Origin: Desulfovibrio sp.
GTDB lineage: Bacteria; Desulfobacterota; Desulfovibrionia; Desulfovibrionales; Desulfovibrionaceae
NCBI GenBank assembly: GCA_014804905.1
Contig: JAAUYX010000013.1
Coordinates: forward strand, 18,251 to 25,650
Direction: 5' to 3'
Length of the DNA stretch: 7,400 bases
Shown here: positions 5,952-7,400 of the stretch, piece after piece
How positions within the stretch are numbered: position 1 is the first letter of the stretch
How the letters are laid out: the number at the start of each line of letters is the position of its first letter
Notes under the pieces: generated by a model
What the model saw: the letters and a program-made list of their open reading frames with translations, nothing else
What the model was told of the DNA's origin: nothing
The model's database searches: none
Made by a program: the position numbers and the translations under genes

Positions 5952-5980
5952 TTGACGGCCGCAGCCATACGGCACATCTT
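5952..5980 (+). promoter_or_regulatory. Tentative doxX promoter
   Basis: TTGACG (5952-5957), a 17-nt spacer, then CATCTT (5975-5980, three of six matches). It would give a leader of about 50 nt before the ATG at 6037. The -35 is good and the -10 weak. Confidence 0.4.
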
Positions 5981-6036
5981 CCCCACGGCCGCCGCGCCCT
6001 TGCGGTTGCGCGCTTCCCAAAACCCCGGAGCCTTCC

Positions 6037-6429
6037 ATGTCACTCGCTGCCATACTCACCACGTCCGTTTCCGGCGACTGGGCCATTCTCCTCCTGCGCT
6101 GGGTCATCGGCCTCGCGCTCTTGCCCTACGCCGTGCAGAAAATCTGCACGCCCTCCATGGGCGACAAGTTCCACGCCGTCATGGGCATGTCGCCAAAACT
6201 CAGCTTCCACCTTGCCATGTGCGTGGAGACGCTGGCCTCGGTGTGCCTGCTCCTCGGCCTCGGCACGCGCATTGCCGCCGTGGCCGGCATCTGCAACATG
6301 TCCGTGGCCTTCAAGGTGGCCCATGGCCCCTACCTCACCGCCCCGTCCGCACCCTTCCTGCTCGGCTTTATCGCCGTTCTCGTCACCGGGCCGGGCCGCT
6401 TCGCCCTGGACGCGCTTATCTGGGGCTGA
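6037..6429 (+). CDS. DoxX family inner-membrane protein
   Basis: A 130-residue protein with four hydrophobic segments (about 14-36, 57-75, 78-95 and 103-118). DoxX-family marks: the RWVIGLALLPYAVQKI helix at 21-36, the VETLASVCLLLGLGTRIAA block at 63-81 followed by MSVAFKVAHGPY, and the C-terminal GPGRFALDALIWG. DoxX proteins are small membrane proteins. Some are linked to quinone-dependent oxidation or oxidative-stress complexes, but most have no assigned reaction, so no specific function is claimed. The ATG has GGAG 6 nt upstream. The gene appears monocistronic, divergent from the thioesterase and followed by a hairpin-rich gap. Confidence 0.9.
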   Translation: MSLAAILTTSVSGDWAILLLRWVIGLALLPYAVQKICTPSMGDKFHAVMGMSPKLSFHLAMCVETLASVCLLLGLGTRIAAVAGICNMSVAFKVAHGPYLTAPSAPFLLGFIAVLVTGPGRFALDALIWG

Positions 6430-6452
6430 GGCTACGCGGCGCACGCGCGCAG

Positions 6453-6487
6453 CCCCTGTGCGGGGTCTCCCCGCTTGCCAAGCGGGG
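6453..6487 (+). terminator. GC-rich hairpin cluster after doxX, overlapping the rpmE -35
   Basis: There is a perfect 8-bp stem CCCCGCTT/AAGCGGGG (6469-6476, 6480-6487) with a 3-nt loop. Upstream CCCC (6453-6456) and GGGG (6462-6465) offer competing pairings. No T tract follows, so it is a weak intrinsic terminator candidate for doxX. The same dyad covers the rpmE -35 hexamer and could instead be an operator. Confidence 0.4.
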
Positions 6488-6503
6488 GCGATATGCTTAT
6501 AGT
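6475..6503 (+). promoter_or_regulatory. Strong sigma70-type promoter for rpmE
   Basis: TTGCCA (6475-6480), a 17-nt spacer, then TATAGT (6498-6503, five of six matches to TATAAT). It sits in the only AT-rich patch of the gap (6490-6506). The start site would be near 6510, leaving a leader of about 70 nt before the rpmE ATG. This is the best promoter in the window. Confidence 0.75.
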
Positions 6504-6509
6504 ATTCGC

Positions 6510-6564
6510 CCGCCCGGACTTCGGGCGGCCATATCTTGCGGCCCGCTCCCCAAAGCCGGGCCGC
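6510..6564 (+). promoter_or_regulatory. Structured 5' leader of rpmE with two stem-loops
   Basis: Stem 1 has 7-bp arms 6510-6516 and 6522-6528 with a 5-nt loop and would stand at the very 5' end of the transcript. Stem 2 has 8-bp perfect arms 6538-6545 and 6557-6564 with an 11-nt loop and ends 3 nt before the GAGGA ribosome binding site (6568-6572). GGCC at 6527-6530 can also pair with GGCC at 6540-6543, which would disturb both stems, so alternative folds are possible. L31 genes in other phyla have autoregulatory leaders; this one is a candidate only. Confidence 0.45.
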
Positions 6565-6579
6565 CGCGAGGACGCCTTC

Positions 6580-6792
6580 ATGAAAAAAGACATCCATCCC
6601 AAGGTCTACAAGGCCACCATCACCTGCGCCTGCGGCAACCAGGAGGAAGTGCTCTCCACCAAGGGCGAGCAGGTGCATGTGGAAGTCTGCTCCGCCTGCC
6701 ATCCCTTTTTCACGGGCAAGCAGCGCTTTCTCGACACGGCGGGCCGCATTGACCGCTTCAGGAAGAAGTACGCCAAGTTTGAGAAGAAGTAG
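6580..6792 (+). CDS. rpmE: 50S ribosomal protein bL31, zinc-binding form
   Basis: A 70-residue ribosomal protein L31 of the large subunit, at the usual length. Starts MKKDIHPKVY; Cys16 and Cys18 (TCACGN) with Cys37 and Cys40 (VCSACHPFFTGKQ) form the zinc-ribbon set of the C+ type. The conserved CHPFFTGKQRFLDTAGRIDRF block and a lysine-rich tail follow. An in-frame open stretch runs back to 6475, but the ATG at 6580 with GAGGA 7 nt upstream and the family N-terminus decide the start. C+ L31 is often exchanged for a Cys-less paralogue under zinc limitation; no such paralogue or obvious Zur box is seen here. It is probably co-transcribed with the overlapping DUF1385 gene downstream. Confidence 0.97.
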   Translation: MKKDIHPKVYKATITCACGNQEEVLSTKGEQVHVEVCSACHPFFTGKQRFLDTAGRIDRFRKKYAKFEKK

Positions 6793-7400
6793 CCGGCTCT
6801 TCCCGCTGCTTCGCGCCCTTGGCGCGCCCTCACCCGTCGTGGGCGGGCAGGCCGTCATGGAAGGCGTCATGATGCGCAACGGCGATGTGTACGGCCTTGC
6901 CGTGCGCCAGCCGGACGGCGGCATCCTCGCGCGGCGGCTGCCCTGGTTCACGCTGACCAGGCGCCCGTGGCTGAGGATGCCCTTTGTGCGCGGCTTCCCC
7001 ATCCTGCTCGAGACGCTCGTCAACGGCATCCGCGCCCTCAACCGCTCGGTGGAAATGGCCGAGGGCGGCCACGGCGACGCGGCCCCGCTCTCGCCGTGGC
7101 AGGTGTTTCTGAGCCTCGGGCTCGCGCTGCTCATGGCCGTGGGGCTTTTTGTGGTGGCGCCGCACCTGCTCTCGCTCATCATGCTCTGGCTTAATCTCGG
7201 CGGCGATGTGGAGGGCCTGACCTTCCACCTCTGGGACGGCTTTTTCAAGTGCTGCATCTTCGTGGCCTATATCTGGCTCATCTCGCTGGTGCCGGAAATC
7301 CGCCGCGTCTTTCAGTACCACGGCGCGGAGCACAAGACCATCCACGCCTTCGAGAACGGGGGCCCGGTGGAGGCCTGCGGCGCGCGCGGCATGAGCCGCC
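6779..7400 (+). CDS. DUF1385 (YqhQ-like) membrane protein, N-terminal part
   Basis: The frame is open to the window end, giving about 207 residues of a longer protein. DUF1385 marks: VVGGQAVMEGVMMRNGD near the start, PFVRGFPILLETLVNGIRALNRS, two hydrophobic segments (around 7101-7194 and 7237-7293), and the signature FQYHGAEHKTIHAFENG. The molecular function of the family is unknown. In many bacteria it sits between rpmE and prfA/prmC, which fits here, though those genes would lie beyond the window. Start: no ATG precedes the conserved GGQAVMEGV motif. TTG at 6779 (14-nt overlap with rpmE, GAAGAAG 9 nt upstream) gives a sensible 20-residue lead-in. GTG at 6839 cuts into the PVVGGQ motif and lacks a ribosome binding site, and ATG at 6857 would remove the motif. 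The exact start is therefore uncertain and translation is probably coupled to rpmE. Confidence 0.88.
   Translation, partial: MRRSSRLFPLLRALGAPSPVVGGQAVMEGVMMRNGDVYGLAVRQPDGGILARRLPWFTLTRRPWLRMPFVRGFPILLETLVNGIRALNRSVEMAEGGHGDAAPLSPWQVFLSLGLALLMAVGLFVVAPHLLSLIMLWLNLGGDVEGLTFHLWDGFFKCCIFVAYIWLISLVPEIRRVFQYHGAEHKTIHAFENGGPVEACGARGMSR

Noticed and set aside
5280..6752. Long plus-strand open frame (490 codons)
   Set aside because: It runs antisense to the thioesterase and out of frame through doxX and rpmE. Its translation is Arg/Pro/His-rich low-complexity sequence, typical of shadow frames in GC-rich DNA.
6040..7257. Long minus-strand open frame (405 codons) opposite doxX-rpmE-DUF1385
   Set aside because: The three plus-strand genes have clear family motifs and ribosome binding sites. 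The opposite frame has neither.
1..7400. Mobile elements, CRISPR arrays, tRNA or rRNA genes
   Set aside because: No transposase or integrase coding, regular spaced repeats, cloverleaf or rRNA sequence was seen on either strand.

Overview
The window is high-GC DNA (about two thirds G+C by eye), densely coded, with clear Shine-Dalgarno sequences and sigma70-type promoters. The gene content is a nickel-pincer cofactor pair (larB-larC), an iron-containing alcohol dehydrogenase, a cytochrome bd oxidase, a FlK-fold thioesterase, DoxX, and rpmE followed by a DUF1385 gene. This fits a sulfate- or sulfite-reducing member of the Desulfovibrionaceae (Desulfovibrio/Bilophila type). That placement is an inference from gene content and order, not from a marker gene.

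Layout. (1) 1-1148, plus strand: the 3' end of larB overlaps larC by ATGA. The larC product has a histidine-rich leader and ends after the LarC1 part. A hairpin at 1173-1216 closes the unit and lies between convergent genes. (2) 1245-2456, minus strand: an Fe-ADH with a textbook Shine-Dalgarno. (3) 2457-2617: a 161-bp divergent control region. (4) 2618-5266, plus strand: cydA-cydB plus a small lipoprotein gene overlapping the end of cydB, closed by a 17-bp-arm palindromic terminator at 5285-5322. (5) 5396-5827, minus strand: a small hot-dog-fold thioesterase with the full FlK-type Thr/Glu/His triad. (6) 5828-6036: divergent promoters around a 10-bp inverted repeat. (7) 6037-6429, plus strand: a DoxX membrane protein. 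(8) 6430-6579: a GC-rich hairpin cluster, a strong promoter and a structured leader. (9) 6580-6792: rpmE (zinc-ribbon bL31). (10) 6779-7400: the start of a DUF1385 membrane protein that runs off the window.

How the parts fit. LarB makes the biscarboxylated pyridinium precursor of the nickel-pincer nucleotide and LarC inserts nickel. CydAB reduces O2 to water with quinol and gives oxygen tolerance to an otherwise anaerobic lifestyle. The divergent Fe-ADH handles alcohol/aldehyde redox and may share redox-responsive control with cydAB. rpmE-DUF1385 looks like the start of a translation-related operon.

I do not see an obviously new multi-gene system such as a defence island, CRISPR array, mobile element or biosynthetic cluster. 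The items most worth a second look are the His-rich LarC lacking its C-terminal domain, the lipoprotein appended to cydAB, and the two-hairpin leader of rpmE. No stretch longer than about 210 bp lacks a gene.
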